Shown: positions 46,366 to 57,949 of the stretch, piece by piece | Layout of the letters: each line of letters begins with the position of its first letter | Numbering within the stretch: position 1 is the first letter of the stretch | DNA from: Cloeon dipterum | Lineage: Eukaryota > Arthropoda > Insecta > Ephemeroptera > Baetidae | Length of the DNA: 64,000 nt | Assembly: GCF_949628265.1 (NCBI RefSeq) | Contig: NC_088789.1 | Location: 34,155,883 to 34,219,882, forward strand | Direction: 5' to 3' | The notes under the pieces: generated by a model | The model's input: only the letters and a program-made list of their open reading frames with translations | Database searches by the model: none | What the model was told of the DNA's origin: nothing | Program-made: the position numbers and the translations under genes

Positions 46366-46826
46366 TTAGCTGCTTGTTTGCAGACTGGAGGCACTGGATT
46401 TGCATAATAATTGCTGGCTGAGCGGAAAAATTTTACTTCTTTATTAACTAAATAGGGCAGTGAAGTAGACGGAAATACAAGAAACGACTCATATAACGAG
46501 AAATAATTTAATCTGTTCCAAAATGAAGAGGCTGCTCCCTCAAGAACTGATTGAGGAAGAAATGATTCAATTATTACTTAATATTTTCGTTCTGTAGGTT
46601 CTTTAGGTCAAGAAAATGGAAAATAAAATCAAGAGTTTTTGCTTGAAAAAGGTTGCTTTTTTATTTATTGCTTGAAAGTGAATGTATAACAGAGAGAAAA
46701 AGACTTTCGGTATTGAAATTGGCAATAAATTACCTAAATTACATTACTCTGAACGAGACTTTGAAAGAAAACGTTAAATCGCGTATATAACAGTGTGTCT
46801 AGCAAAAGTAACCACTTTGGTTAGGA

Positions 46827-47714
46827 TTAAATTGCCAGGTCTCCATTGGTTTCACGCATTTTGGAACAATGCTTTTTCCACAAATGCCATCCAACGTAGC
46901 ACCATGCAACATTGTAAATCATCGACAGGGCCAGAAAAATGTTAAGCATTAATTTAAGTGTACTGTCGGCACTACTGGCGTGTTCGACTTCTGAAAGTGC
47001 ACCTTGCTGGATGCTGACAACGAATTTTCGGGGACAGTAAGCCACTAAAAAAGAACAAGTTACCAATTTAAACTCTATATTTATGCAAAATATAAATTCT
47101 CTTCTTACTTTTTGGGTTATTGCACTTGATGACGACGAGACTGAAAGAGTCATCAAATACGTTGTCTGTTTGAGGACGACATCCGCACTCTTTTTCCAGT
47201 TCGACCTCGTCTTTGCACTCTTCCGGGCTGTTCATTGTGGCGTTCCGTGTGCAATATTTGTAGTGAGTCTCCTCTGCTGCAAAAATTATTAGGAATGTTA
47301 AAAACAAATTGGTCGGGTAAACAGGGAAATATCATTGCAAAATTTACGCTTTATTGCTTTTCATGCTTTAGTGCAAATCGAACGCATGCAGTGTCAGAAG
47401 AATTTATATGCAGCCTCGCCCCTCGATGCAAATTCCGCTAAGTGAAAAGGTCAATTTCAAATTGATGTAAAATATAAACAGCTATAACTACACACTGAGG
47501 AGACACTGCATTTAATTTCTCCTGGCAGGTAAAATGATACGTTGAAAGCGTTTAAATTGTTCTTACAACTCCCCGCGACGTATATTGCCGTGTAGCTGCT
47601 TGATAGGTCTTCAAATTGAAAAGGTGACACGGATGCAGCATCAGTGTAGGGATTGAAGATCAGCACCAAAAATAAAGATGCTAAGATGGACGTGACGGCA
47701 TTGATTGTCTTCAT
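46827..47714 (-). CDS. Six-cysteine membrane protein (family member 4)
   Basis: Minus-strand coding exons 47714-47567, 47276-47109 and 47044-46827, phase-1 introns, 177 residues. Exon 1: signal peptide MKTINAVTSILASLFLVLIF and a diverged family box (FQFEDLSSSYTAIYVAGS). Exon 2: SEETHYKYCTRNATMNSPEE, then CKDEVELEKECGC, with cysteine spacing 11, 9, 1, 18. Exon 3: MAYCPRKFVVSIQQG, hydrophobic helix around MLNIFLALSMIYNVAWCYV, and a short basic tail (GWHLWKKHCSKMRETNG). The donor of exon 1 (AGTT then GTAAGA) shifts the junction residue from Gly to Ser compared with members 1-3. Closest relative in the window is member 7 at 62 kb. Confidence 0.75.
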
Positions 47715-47974
47715 TTTAATCTCTCTGGAACATAGAATTACGAGTTGATTTTATTTTCTGAACCTGCTCTTGTCTCAGCCATAAATATTATCGAGACAAA
47801 AAATTTATTTAACTCGAACTGTCATGCAATGAGGAGGGCAATTTCAAAGCGTAGGTGAAGATGAATGTTGATAAATTGTTGTAGGTCTGTGTGACTTTCA
47901 GACCATAAAAGAGATTCATTTAATTAATTAGGATGTTCGGAAGGCAAGTTGATTTTTTAAACCTCTGCATGCTC

Positions 47975-48120
47975 AGCACTTTCCGGCTTTTCGCGTTTAC
48001 AAAACAAACACCTGTTAAACGGAACACGCACCGCGAGTGTTTATGTTTTCTTTTCATGCCGACCAAAGAAGCAGCTCATAAAAGAGTTAACTCCAGGCCA
48101 AAACACACACACGTGCGAGG
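47975..48120 (-). repeat. Dispersed repeat family B, copy 2
   Basis: Inverted relative to 13145-13330: CAAAACAAACACCTGTTAAA, CGGAACACGC, GAGTGTTTATGTTTTC, GAAGCAGCTCATAAAAGAG, CCAGGCCAAAACACACACAC appear in the expected order. It lies upstream of family member 4; a third copy occupies the same relative place near member 7, though on the opposite side of it. Confidence 0.65.
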
Positions 48121-48149
48121 GGAGCACTATACTACTTGTTGATTCTGCC

Positions 48150-49010
48150 AGTGTCATGTTTTGTATCCCTTCCATGTCAATTTTTTAAGTAAATAATTAG
48201 TGTTCTGCACAGGAAAAAGGACATACGTTAGATTGGAAAAATGTGGAAATTTTGAAGCAAGAAACAAATTTGTGGAAGAGGGTAGTTTTGGAGGCGGTGG
48301 CAATGGAATGCTCAGAAAACGTTACTAGTAACCCAAGCCACCTGCTTTGTGATGTTTGGAAAAATATTTTACGCGCTGATGAGGGAAAATTTAGCTCACG
48401 GAACAAAAAGGTTCCCTCTACCACCTGTGAGATGTGCGTGTTTTTAACAAAGGGGTGGCTCAGAATTTGTTACATTTGGTCTTTGGAGCTTGCCTCAACT
48501 GCCTCATGAATAGGTGGGTGTTTTAAAGAATTTTATGGAATTTTATGTGATTTTAGATGTGACATTATTGCATTGTTGTATTTGATTGTAATTGTAACTC
48601 ATGATTAGGACGTTTGTGATGACGTCGAAACTGGTCGAGGAATAAATAAGACGAATTTCTCTTTTATTGACAACGAGAATGAAGCCTGGTTTTAATTATA
48701 TTCAACATGAAAACAACCTCGAGTGATCGCATTTTTCAAATATTAATTAAGTGTTTTATTTGGAAATTTGCAATGAGCAGGCGTCACGAAGCCGAAACAA
48801 AATTAATTTTAATTTCTCTATGGGCACGGAAAAGCCGCGAAAATAATTTTTCAGACCTAATCGTGCGATGTAATCGTTAAGGCTATTCAATTTTGCTTGA
48901 CAATGCGAGAAAATTAGAAAATTTTCGAATAAAAGAGGACGTTGTGTTAAGTCGGGATATTAATTGAAAATTATACTTGACGATTGGAATTTACAAATAA
49001 AATAGTATTG
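48150..49010. other. Intergenic spacer with repeat family C copy 2
   Basis: Family C occupies 48632-48755 (plus orientation). An open frame at 48243-48509 (plus) is unsupported. The remainder is AT-rich and shows nothing recognisable. Confidence 0.45.
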
Positions 49011-49894
49011 GTATGTCAGCGACGCGGGGCAGGGCCGCCGAATGAGGTGCAGTCGGCCCTGCCGGCGCGCCTTCTCCCTATCACGAGGTCAGAGCCTGTT
49101 CTTCTATAGCCATGGTAGACTTTAAAGGGTGCAGGGTGGACAAGAAGGGAAAATGCCCAGTTACTATACCATACCAGTTTATTGTTGATAGCGGCGACAG
49201 TACACAGCGTGGCTACCCAGAGGGACGAGCGGGGGAGCGAGAGAGTTACCCTCTTGCTCGTGTGCCGTCAGGAAAGCGAATGCCTGGGTGCGAGCGGGTC
49301 GTGTGCTCGCGAGGGGGACGCTCTTGCGTTGCCTTTATTGATACCTGAGTTTCTCCCTCCTCTCTCCCCTGTGGGCGCCCGAAAATTCACGTCAATACAT
49401 ATCGGTGCGGAACAATTATTAATGCGATCGTAATATCGTCAGGTAAAACCCTGACAGTATAGTAACTGGGCATTTTTCCCTTCTTGTCCACCCTGCACCC
49501 TTTAAAGTCTAACATGGCCACAGAAGAACAAACTCCTGACCTCGTGATAGGGAGAAGGCGCGCCGGCAGGGCCGACTGCACCCATTCGGCGGCCCTGCCC
49601 CGCGTCGCTGACATATACCATACCAGATTATTGTTGATGGCGGCGACAGTACAGCGTGACTACCCAGAGGGACGAGCGGGGGAGCGAGAGAGTTTCCCTC
49701 TTGCTCGTGTGCCATCAGGAGAGCGAATGTGTGTGTGTGGGTGCGAGCAGGTCGTGTGCTCTTGCGTTGCCTTTATTGATACCTGAGTTTCTCTCTCCGC
49801 TCTCCCCTGTGGGCGCCCGAAAGTTCACGTCAATACATATCGGTGCGCAACAATTATTAATGCGATCGTAATATCGTCAGGTAAAACCCTGACA
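49011..49894. mobile_element. Composite A-B-A'-B repeat; possible retroelement or foldback fossil
   Basis: Arm A (49011-49169) is an inverted copy of A' (49457-49618): GTATGTCAGCGACGCGGGGC on the left, complement on the right; both contain GGCAGGGCCG and CACCCTGCACCCTTTAAAG or complement. B occurs twice as a direct repeat, 49183-49456 and 49632-49894, each starting TGTTGAT and ending GTAAAACCCTGACA and containing GGGCGCCCGAAA. The TG...CA ends and 263-274 base length would fit short long-terminal repeats around a tiny internal part, but no target duplication or coding part is seen. If it is a retroelement it is a small, non-coding fossil; the close match of the two B copies suggests a fairly young age. 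Confidence 0.5.
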
Positions 49895-52600
49895 ACCGCC
49901 TGATGCTCTGCCGCGGCTCATGTCGGTGCCTTGCATATCTGGCCTGATGACAGCGGTGCCGCCAAGAACGGGTGTAGAACAAACAGCTCCTGAGCGAAGC
50001 TGAATATGACGTCATAATATTTATTTGTCAGGTGGAAGCGGTTTTCGGTTTTCGCCACAAAACGACTCGCGCGACTAATTGCATCATCGTTGTTCGTCGT
50101 TCGTTGCCGGCACATTTTTCACTCTATAGCGCGACGCAAATGAGACAAATAACTTTCGACTTCTGCTCAAGTCTCCATAGGCTCAGAAAATTGAAGATAT
50201 GAATTCAGAAACAGAAAAGAGAGTAGTTGCACTGCTAAGAACTCACCAGGGTCTCCGTGCAGTCTTTTGATGAAAAGGCTGGAGGCTGCGTCTCACAGGC
50301 TCGGGCTGCTGCTACTCAACGACTGCCGGTGCAGCGCCAACTCGCCTTTGCCTTGGCCGAGGAGTGATGGAGGGGGGATCAATCGCGACAATGCATCCAC
50401 CGCGCTCGCATCCCCTGACGGTGCTTGCTGCTTACACTCAACCTTAACTAGCTTGAGAGCTGTTTTTTTTTTCTTAAAAAAGGTGGTTATTTTCTATCTA
50501 AGTAATTAAAATTAATTATATATAGACATCTGAGCCAGCCGCGCCAGCCAGCCAGCCAGCCACCCGTAATTTTTATATTTTCCATTTTTTCATTTCACGT
50601 GCCTTAAAGTTAAAAAAAAACTTTGCGCCGTTCTCTTTTTCATGGAATTTTTTCTCAAGTATTAATAATATATAATATGCTTCTGCTAATCCTAATCTCT
50701 GCGATGAAAATATGAAGAAAAAACCGATCTTGATTCCTCAGCGGGCTTTGTAACGCCATAATTATGATTTTGAGTTTGGATGGTTCTCTGGCTGCGCGTT
50801 TATTATAATAATAATTTATTCTCATTTAAATAATTATATTTGTTAATGTCTGAAATTGATGTTCACATTGCAAAATGTACCAGGGAAAAGAAGTGAATTT
50901 TCTCTATTTTTTAAGGTTTTTCAAATGCAGTCAACGTTTATCAAATTTGAATTAATAATATTTAATCGTCAAAATGTACCGCGCGCGACAGCAAAAATGC
51001 TCAGAGTCTGGAAAGAGAGTTTTGTTCGAAAAGTGGCTGAGCGGGCGAGCGAGCGAGCGAGCGGCCTATAGTCTCTTTCCCTCCCCTTCTCATTCAACCC
51101 TGGCCGAACACATGTCATGTGTGCTCTGCCTCAATTTTTCACGGTCAGCTCCCTGATAAATAAACGCTGGCGATTTCTCCTGAACGACAACTGCACCCCC
51201 TGGATTTTTTCAGATAACTTTTGACTCCAATACATTCAAGGGATGACTGGAACTTATGCAGCAGTAAACCCCCAAATGCAGCTCTGGTTGCATAAGTTCA
51301 ATTCTATTTTTTTTTTGCACCCCAGTTAACGAATCAAATATAGAAGGAAATCAAAGAAAAACTTATCAATTTCAAAAACATAATTTAAAAATTGTAAAAA
51401 ACAGTCCTGAGGGCATCGGGCATGTTAACTGAATAAATTAATGAAAGAAATTGAGGAAATTAACCAAAAAACTTTGAAAATAATTTCAATATGAGCAGGA
51501 AAGAATAGGCCTTAACAAAGATTTGATTTTAGTTCACACGAACCTCTTTTTTGTCTGATAATTGCCCTCGAAATGTAATTTAAAATTGAAAAATCGAGCA
51601 TGTTCGTTCCCTGACAGCACTCTCTTGCGGTCGAATCACCGTCGCTCCTCCTATTATACCGCGTGCACCCCGTTGTGTTGAAAAATTCCTCCAATTCCGA
51701 AATTATGTCCTTCAGCTTCAACAGTTTCAACACTAAATTCTCCTTGTTTTTGTGCCATCAATTTCAGCCTCGGTTTGGCACAATAGTACGCTGCCTTATC
51801 TGCATTCATGTGGTGTGCGCAATATATTAATTCTCGTTCATTTGGTTCGCCAGGGGCATAATATGTATATATTAGCCGCCTGCGTTCGCTGCTGTGTTTT
51901 CGTTCACGTTCGCGCTCAATGCACATTTTTCTCGACTTTTCCTCCGTTCTTTCTTTAAATCTCGTTCATAAATACACTCCTCCGGCCCTTTCATGAGCGC
52001 AGCGCTTGTTAATTTCCACTTATAAGGCGCGTCAAAACTACTCAATCACGCGGTCGCGCCTTTCGTTTGTTAATTGCTCTCGTTTATTAAGCAGCACCGA
52101 ATTTTACGATGCGCCAAAATGAGCCTACACGGATGCGCACAGAAAAAAGGGCGTTGGCCGTCATGGCTGTGTGGACTTAATATGCGAAAATTAAAGTCTA
52201 AGACCGGCGCGGCCTTTCACTCGGCTCTTTCCTTTTATTTTACTACTTGTTGCACGGATCATCAACGGAAAAAGTTCAAACTGGTGTTCCAGCCAGACGC
52301 CAGAACTTTGCAAATTTGATTTGGGCCAAGTAAGTTTGTTTTACATTTAATTTAACTCCGCTAACAGGAAAAGCTTAAATTGTAACTAACTAACAGTTCA
52401 GGCAACTGTCCGTCGAGGCAGCGAAATTGACTAAAAAGACTCAAATAAAATAAGCGGCGGAATGAAAAATCATCGCCGAATGTGCTAAAAATTACTGGAA
52501 AAGCGACATTAGCAAAGTCATGCTGTTAATTTGTTTTGTGAATACATGCCAGTTAATTTGGTCAAACATTAGCATAATAAACGAAAAAATCTGCGTCAAA
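49895..52600. other. Intergenic, no supported gene
   Basis: Mostly AT-rich, with local GC patches (49900-50150, 50250-50450) and short simple repeats such as CCAGCCAGCCAGCCAGCC near 50540 and GAGCGAGCGAGCGAGCGGCC near 51050. Small open frames (50267-50509, 52074-52319) have no recognisable features. A fragment near 52435-52495 resembles the left end of the second-family block at 26.13 kb. Confidence 0.4.
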
Positions 52601-52719
52601 ATCAAACTACTTTTTCATTATGACTCGCTCTCTTGATGTTTCGTCAGAAAATAATAATTTTTTCGAATAAAAACTATATTTCTAATTTTCAAAATTTCTT
52701 TAGAAAGAGGTGCCACGAA

Positions 52720-53702
52720 ATGAATTTCCTGCTGACATTTCTCCTGCTCAACACCACCTTTTCGTGGTCGAATTGTGCTTCCGTTGAGTTTGAGAACATG
52801 TCCGAAGACAACTGGCAACTGCTCATCGGCGCAAATTGTATGTAATGTGTTCACCTTATTTTATATTCGAATATTTTTATATTTTTTAACAAAATTGTCG
52901 GTTATTCGATTTTAAACGCTCTCAAAATGCTGAAATCCTGATGATCCGAGTAACGTAACCAATACAGAATTAAATAATGGACCTTCCATTCAATATTATT
53001 CACTATTTAGCTTAACTGTGTCTTTGAAATTTGAGATCGAATATAGAAATTTTCCCACGAAAAGAATGTTTTCAACTGCTGATATCATTTGTACTATTTT
53101 GCAGCAAAGGAACTGAAATACGACTTTTGCAAGTATAACGCGACAAGCGACGGAACACAGTGCACAAATTTTGAAAAGTTCGCCTCAACAGACATTGGCG
53201 AGGTGTGCAATTGCTCCGTCCAACACACAAAAACCAAAGCTGGCTCCTTCACTTTCAGCGTCAACTGCCTCAGCAATTCAAGTAAAATAATATTTGATAA
53301 TAAATTTTTAAAGTAACTTCAAATTTATTAATTTTAGGTTGGTGCCCCAAGAATCTGCTCATTCAATACCAGCAAGGCCCCTCCGAAAAGCCATCACACG
53401 CTGAAGGAATTTCAGCTTCCAAACAAGACCAGATTAACTTTCCGTACTTGTCCTTGCCCCTTGTTGTCCTCGTTTGTTTGATTGTGGGAGTGTTAGTCAA
53501 GTACCGAGAGCAAGTGCGTTCTTATTGCACTGAAAAGAGGCGTCAATACGACAACGGGTCTTCAAATGAACAAAACCGTGAAGAAGATCAAAGAGCTGAA
53601 CAGTCAGTCGCTTTCCAGGATTTTCCAAGTGCGTCTTTCGTCCGACCCGTCCAACTCCCGAAATTTAACATGGTTCTTTTTCGACTTGATTATTGGGTGT
53701 GA
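52720..53702 (+). CDS. Six-cysteine membrane protein, long tail, inverted copy (family member 5)
   Basis: The only plus-strand member. Coding exons 52720-52837, 53105-53281 and 53338-53702, phase-1 introns, 219 residues. Exon 1: MNFLLTFLLLNTTFSW signal peptide, box FENMSEDNWQLLIGAN. Exon 2: KELKYDFCKYNATSDGTQC, CNC, VNC, sequons NAT, NCS. Exon 3: SWCPKNLLIQYQQG, polar stalk, hydrophobic helix (YLSLPLVVLVCLIVGVLV), KYREQVRSYCTEKRRQ tail, then a further 30 or so residues (EQSVAFQDFPSASFVRP and on) beyond the point where member 3 stops. An acceptor (TTTCTTTAG) just upstream of the start implies a 5' noncoding exon. Exon 3 is nearly identical to member 3 in DNA. Confidence 0.78.
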
Positions 53703-54184
53703 AGAATGGACATCAATTTCACTATGAATGACGGTGAATATTGATATGATATAATACTCTATTATAATAATGATATTCTCAGAGCACCATGTATTAAAAA
53801 TGCAATCTCACCGCTGACTTGCAAAGTGAATAAAAATTAAGAACAAATAATCAATAATTTAAACAATTTATAAAAGGATAATCAAATTAATTTAATTTAA
53901 TCACAAAAATATCTATAGTTTACTCTCGCGTCGAGTTTTGCTGCTCGTTGCTGCTGCTGCATGCCGCGCACTCTCAATTTTAGCTTTGTCAGCTGCTCTC
54001 TTTCTCTCCTCTCAGCTCATTTAGTTATTAATGAGGAATCAAGACTGTGAAATTACACAAATAATCAAAATCACATTTAATCATCACAAAATTGAGCGTT
54101 CAAAATTTTAATTATGCTATTTTTTGGCGAGAAACAAACGAAAGCGCGCAGCTGGAGCGATTTAGTTCTTTAATTCTAGCTGAC
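53703..54184. other. Spacer downstream of member 5
   Basis: AT-rich, no gene. A short CTCACCGCTGACTTGCAAAG near 53806 resembles one end of the palindromic element at 38842-38995. A TGCTGCTCGTTGCTGCTGCTGCA tract occurs near 53940. Confidence 0.4.
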
Positions 54185-54309
54185 TGCTTGCATTGCGATT
54201 GGAGGCTCCTAACGAGGCACGGAGGCGCACACCAAACCAGCGTTAAAAAGGGAAAGCGGAGCACAATGAACCCTCGGAACGTGAGGCAGGGAGAAGAAAG
54301 GGATGAGGG
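54185..54309 (-). repeat. Shared upstream block, interrupted copy (left part)
   Basis: GAGGCTCCTAACGAGGCACG, GTTAAAAAGGGAAAGCGGAG, GCACAATGAACC and AGAAGAAAGG match the 27-kb block. The continuation (TTAGCGGCTCACGCACTCAA) appears only after 57609, showing that this block is split by the transposon at 54310-57594. Confidence 0.7.
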
Positions 54310-54775
54310 TGCTGCAACTGTGACCCGCGGCAACTGTGCCCTATGTTAAAATGGTGGGAAGAGAAGGAGTGTGGCATCAGGGTTTCGTCTTTAGGGAGGG
54401 TCTTTCGAGGGTGGTTGTGGCCTAAATATATTGCTACTTTAAATAAAAAAATTTGCTTACAATATCGTTGATTTCCTGCTTAATTCGCATCGTATATATT
54501 TAAAATGTGTGTTGATATCAAGATAATAACGTGACAATCGAGTCTGCCCTTATTGTTAGTTAATTAAATTCTGAAAATTTTACTTAGGGCACAATTGCCG
54601 CGAGTCACAGTTGCCGTTCACTCGCTTCAACTGTGACCGCGAGACGAGCTTGCAACGCAGCATCCCTCGAGGGTGTTGTGCATCAAAAGGGGACGCGCTG
54701 CTTCACAATTAAAAAAGTCGCTCGCAGGTCAAACTTTTCCTTTGCAGCCGACCGCTTTTGTGTGCTGAAAAAGAT
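54310..54775 (+). repeat. Left terminal inverted repeat of the 3.3-kb transposon
   Basis: Runs from GCAACTGTGACCCGCGGC to about AAGTCGCTCGCAGGTCAAAC / TTTGTGTGCTG, each word found reversed near the right end. The outermost bases differ between the two ends (TGCT versus CGAGTGACAG). Confidence 0.75.
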
Positions 54776-57099
54776 AATTCATCTTACCACAATGAGAATT
54801 ATTACAAAATTATGTACCCTGTCGAAACATTGAAAAATAATAACGATAAATGAATAAAAAATGTGGTTTTCTTGTCAAAAATATAATTTGTTGAATTTTA
54901 CAATTCAACGTCCTTCAAATATACAGGAATCCATGAAAGAGACACCTTGACCGATACTTCATGTTAATAATATCATAAAATTGCCATAAAGAAGTTAAAT
55001 TAATGCATCAACCACGATGAAATGAGTAAGTGAGTAATGCAACATAATTTCTGGAAACTAGTAATACTTATATCTGATCTAAATCAAGATTTCTAAAAGT
55101 TTCAATTCAATTATTCTCTTCCTGGAGACTTAAATGTTATAAATTATATTAGAATTAAGTACATTACAGATATTTTTTAGATTTATTATTCACTAAAAGA
55201 AATAAATAATTTCTCTAGTGCGTTAACCCCGAGCACGGAGGTTGTCTGTTCACGTCTTGATTTTTCACGCACCCCCAATCCCCCAACATCGCATCAGTCA
55301 ATTCATTACTGCCGATGCACACAAAAGCGGTCGTCTGCAAAGGAAAAGTCTGACCAGCGGACTTCTTCTTTAATTGTGAAGCAGCGCGCTATTTTTTGCT
55401 TCAAAGAAAACAAGGCTATTAAAAAATATACATGCAACAATTGCGTTTACGTTAAGAAATAAAAATTATTTTGATATTTTGTGGAAGTATTTATTTTGAT
55501 TTTTTTAATAAAAAATGATATTAAATAATAGATTTGTGTGCTGTTTCGATAAATTTAAGAGTGTGAAACGGTCAATGCCTAGATAATTCCATTATATATT
55601 TTTACTCTCTAAAGTATTAACTCGATATATGGATTTATACATATATATCGATTTATAGAAAATATGCCTGCACGGCCAAATAGCAAAAAAAATCTTTGCA
55701 ATAAAATAATAGCATATGCGGCAATGTCATTATTTTGCAAAATATGGTTATTGCTATCTGCGAAAAAGATTGACCGCACATCGCACACTTTGTGCAATGG
55801 AAAATAATGGAATCACTCGGCTCTCAATAGCCATGCAGCAGCTGCGAGAAGCGAGCACACAGAGCTCATCAGCCGCTGCAATGGGTCTGTGTCTATAATT
55901 AATTATTTTTCCGATTAAGCTCGCGAAGATTTCGACCAGAGGAACATTTTTGGAAAGAACGAAAAATTGTCTTTAACTAGGTGCTAATTTAGATCGAGAG
56001 CGTTGATTATGCCAAGAGGGCAGCGGCTGACCTTGACCTCTTGAGGGCTTTAAAATACATTAAGTCCAAACTACTCGTGAAATCGTACATAAACTGACCT
56101 CAATGGTGTCAATCCGTCTATTCGTTGCAAAATTATAAAGCCCAAAAGCTGCACGTCTTTGTAACGTTTTTAGTACATTTTAAATTTATTTAAATTCAAC
56201 TAACAACTGAGGGGGAAAATCAACGGTTGAACAAACTTCCAGAATTTTTGAGCTGCGTGCAGTATTTTTCATTAGCTATTGCATCAACAAAAACGACTAA
56301 TTAAATACACATAAATTATAAAATTGTAGTTTAAGTCTAGATCTTTGCTTTTTTCGGAAAAACTCGTAATGAACTTTTCTATCAAGAAGTGTTTTTTATC
56401 TTGTGTAAAATAATCATTGCTTAAATTGTATGAGGGAGCGAAATAATGAAAAAAAATTAAATGTTATACCGACTTTGCTCTTCTCGTACAAGCCCACGTC
56501 GATTCATTCAAGAGTGCGGCCGGATTTTATTTTGCGCCAGATCGATATATTTTTTCGGTTCTAATTGGCGTAAACGCTCTGGTCTTGAAAAAATACAGTT
56601 CAACTCTTAGTTGAGAAATTAATTGGTCATGAACAATTTTCCGCTAAACTTATTATTAACCGAGATATTAATTAAAAACACCAATTTTACAATATTTAAA
56701 ATATAAAATCAACTAAAAATACGACAGTTGTTTAACTAGTAAAAATATATTGCCTTCATTGATCTGGAAATTACCAATGTCAAAAGAAAATTTTGATCTA
56801 AATATTTCCATTTTTTATTTTTTATTTAAACTTCGAACGCAAGAATATCAGTTCCTTCCTGATATTTTTACGGTTCAGATGTCGCCATTCCACTGCGTTT
56901 TACAAATATAAATAAATGTATACTCAATTATCGTTTCGTACGATTGCTAACTTTTTAAAATCGATTTTAATTTAGAATACTGGTGTACGGCACAAATTTT
57001 CCCGCGCTCGATATTCGATTTTTGTGGATGAGAAGCCAAGAGCGGTTCTTTCGTGATTTTTCACGCACCCCCTGCATCGCGCCAGTCAATGCATTATTG

Positions 57100-57594
57100 T
57101 CAAAGCACACAAAAGCGGTCGGCTGCAAAGGAAAAGTTTGACCTGCGAGCGACTTTTTTAATTGTGAAGCAGCGCGCCCCCTTTTGATGCACAGCCTAAA
57201 TATGTGCACGGGCTAAACACCCTCGATCGGAGGGTGCTGCGTTGCAAGCTCGTCTCGCGGTCACAGTTGAAGCGAGTGAACGGCAACTTGTGACACGCGG
57301 CAATTGTGCCCTAAGTAAAATTTTCAGAATTTAATTAACTAACAATAAGGGCAGACTCGATTGTCACGTTATTATCTTGATATCAACACACATTTTAAAT
57401 ATATTTGATGCGAATTAAGCAGGAAATCAACGATATTGTAAGCAAATTTTTTTTATTTAAAGTAGCATTATATTTAGGCCACAACCACCCTCGAAAGACC
57501 CTCCCTAAAGACGAAACCCTGATGCCACACTCCTCCTCTTCCCACCATTTTAACTTAGGTCACAGTTGCCGCGGGTCACAGTTGCCTGTCACTC
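57100..57594 (-). repeat. Right terminal inverted repeat of the 3.3-kb transposon
   Basis: Inverted partner of 54310-54775. On the plus strand it ends GGTCACAGTTGCCTGTCACTCG. The repeated GTCACAGTTGCCG word occurs twice at each end, a subterminal repeat that may be a binding site for the transposase. Confidence 0.75.
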
Positions 57595-57949
57595 GAAAGG
57601 GATGAGGGACTGGGTTAGCGGCTCACGCACTCAAACAGCCAACGAAGGAGCAGGCAGTGAAAAGAAAATAATTAAAATTTTGGTATAGCGATATGAAATT
57701 TATTGGTGCAATTAAATTGTCAAGATATAATTTTGCATACTGTTACAAGACGGAGGTAATTGTTACATATTGAAAAGCAGGCAGTGTACAGTACAAACAA
57801 TACAAAAGAACCTTTCATTCGTTAGTGCAATAGTTTAATAGCCATGCATACGGCTGGTTGTAGTTCAATTCAAACAGATAATAGTATTTCATAATTTTAC
57901 ACTGATAAATTTTGGTTTGTTTCTAAAAATCAACCACAAACACGCAAGA

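Larger units (their letters stand above)
54310..57594. mobile_element. Long-TIR DNA transposon, non-autonomous (MULE/Foldback-like)
   Basis: About 3.3 kb flanked by GAAAGGGATGAGGG at 54296-54309 and 57595-57608, a target duplication of up to 14 bases (some of that may be chance). The ends are inverted copies over roughly 460-500 bases (54310-54775 versus 57594-57100): both contain CAACTGTGACCCGCGGCAAC, AGGGAGGGTCTTTCGAGGGT, GATTTCCTGCTTAATTCGCA, GGGCAGACTCGA or complements. A third partial copy of the inner TIR lies inside at 55255-55395 (ATTTTTCACGCACCCCC, AAAGCGGTCG). No transposase frame was recognised. Long TIRs with a 9-14 base duplication fit Mutator-like or Foldback elements. Confidence 0.8.

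Noticed and set aside
49112-49348. Open frames in the composite repeat at 49 kb
   Set aside because: They run through repeated arms and direct repeats in several frames with no recognisable protein features.
55255-55395. Possible separate transposon copy inside the 3.3-kb element
   Set aside because: It matches only the inner part of the element's own terminal repeat and has no ends of its own, so it is treated as an internal duplicate.
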